From assembly GCF_000621625.1 (NCBI RefSeq), contig NZ_JHXV01000006.1:124001-188000 (forward strand): DNA of 64,000 nucleotides, read 5' to 3'. Shown here in pieces: positions 63,259 through 64,000 of the stretch. A program made the translations under genes and the position numbers. The first letter of the stretch is position 1. Each line of letters opens with the position of its first letter. The notes under the pieces are model-generated. The model made no database searches and was not told the DNA's origin. It saw only the letters and a program-made list of their open reading frames with translations. This DNA comes from Crocinitomix catalasitica ATCC 23190. Lineage in GTDB: Bacteria > Bacteroidota > Bacteroidia > Flavobacteriales_D > Crocinitomicaceae.

Positions 63259-64000
63259 ATGAATTCGATTAAAAAACCAAAGATCCACATGAGTATTTTT
63301 ATTTGCGTTTTAGCCGTGCTAATAAGTTGCGCAGATACGGAAATTGAACTTGAAGACAGCATTATTTTTTCGGATACAGAATTGATGGATTCTATTGATG
63401 AGACTGAAGAAGAGTACGAAATAAAAATTATTTCTCGGCCCCAAGCGGTTGAAAAAATCCACAAAAAATTATTGGCAAATAAAAAGGAGTTTCTTCACAA
63501 TAGAAACGTCAATTTAAGCGCAGCAGAGCGTTATAAAAAAGGAGATTTACGTGTAATTAATACGTTAATCGCTCAATTATCCGAACCATTTTCTGACATT
63601 AAAGAAATGATGTATAGAAATTTGATGCCAGCTTATGATGGTTATCCATATACAATTAAAGAGAAGAATTTAAGATCGGCAATAGTAAACAATTTATGGT
63701 CGGAAAATGAAGACGAGGAAAAATTAGTCATTGAATTATTGGGGAAATTAGAAATTCAAGAGGGGTTTGATGCGATGTATAAACATCTTATTAGCGATCA
63801 ATCCATGTTTAATGGAGATTTGATTTTTTATTTAGCGAATGCACCAAATACAATTGATCCGCTTTTATTCTTTAAACATGAAATTCATGATGGTATTTAC
63901 AGTAATTCTTATGTCGGACGTGTAATAGAAAGCTTTCCAACATATATAGCGAATGGGAATAAAGAAATAGAAAATGAAGTATTTGAAATATGCGAATTAA
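63259..64000 (+). CDS. Lipoprotein of unknown function, cut by window end
   Basis: At least 247 codons, open to the window end. ATG 63259, a basic N terminus, one hydrophobic segment and the lipobox VLISCAD. The mature part is helical and acidic (DSIDETEEEYEIK), with repeats that look HEAT-like around KNLRSAIVNNLW. Not recognised. Confidence 0.7.
   Translation, partial: MNSIKKPKIHMSIFICVLAVLISCADTEIELEDSIIFSDTELMDSIDETEEEYEIKIISRPQAVEKIHKKLLANKKEFLHNRNVNLSAAERYKKGDLRVINTLIAQLSEPFSDIKEMMYRNLMPAYDGYPYTIKEKNLRSAIVNNLWSENEDEEKLVIELLGKLEIQEGFDAMYKHLISDQSMFNGDLIFYLANAPNTIDPLLFFKHEIHDGIYSNSYVGRVIESFPTYIANGNKEIENEVFEICEL

Overview
The window is chromosomal DNA from a low-GC member of the Bacteroidota, most likely Flavobacteriales; a Crocinitomicaceae-like lineage is a guess from overall style and was not tested. 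Evidence: -7 promoter boxes of the TAnnTTTG type, C-terminal type IX secretion (T9SS) sorting domains, a 644-residue IspG of the long form, a MetG with a C-terminal tRNA-binding domain, DUF349 and YgiQ proteins, and many Bacteroidota-style lipoproteins and LytTR/ECF regulators.

Layout. 1-5676: housekeeping genes (end of fabF, acpP, a nitroreductase, purN, a MarC protein, a YgiQ radical SAM protein). 5809-10626: two large T9SS cargo proteins. 10647-18701: S66 carboxypeptidase, metG, ispG, a lipoprotein, an S4 protein, a YjbR protein and a PfkB kinase. 18733-24693: a tightly packed run, DUF349 protein then membrane and glycosyltransferase genes for cell-surface glycans. 24708-33275: DUF3108 protein, a tryptophan 2,3-dioxygenase-like protein, MscS channel, alpha/beta hydrolase and a series of small stress or unknown proteins including an AlkD-like glycosylase. 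33311-47372: mostly minus-strand small membrane, lipoprotein and regulatory genes (CPBP protease, group III truncated haemoglobin plus cupin, MBL-fold, LytTR, a rhomboid lacking its catalytic histidine, an ECF sigma factor with a membrane partner).

47369-59220 is the accessory region. A type I restriction-modification operon (hsdM-hsdS-hsdR, minus strand), preceded by a decayed XRE regulator and a lone secreted protein, sits exactly between two genes that have both lost their 5' halves: a beta-barrel-like gene on the minus strand and an FN3 gene on the plus strand. Next to it are a fragment of an AlbA_2 (Schlafen-like) gene joined to a membrane protein and five perfect copies of an 11-bp repeat. 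59221-64000 holds intergenic repeat families (a 67-bp tandem repeat, a two-hairpin element, short mosaic repeats), a ChbG-like deacetylase, another T9SS cargo protein and a lipoprotein cut by the window end.

The points most worth a second look are the double truncation around the hsd operon, the His-to-Lys rhomboid, the AlbA_2/membrane chimera with an A7 slippery run, the perfect promoter boxes lying 4-5 nt from start codons (leaderless mRNAs), the inverted repeat overlapping the cupin/haemoglobin promoter, and the two-hairpin element near 61.0 kb. No tRNA, rRNA, CRISPR array or intact transposase was seen.
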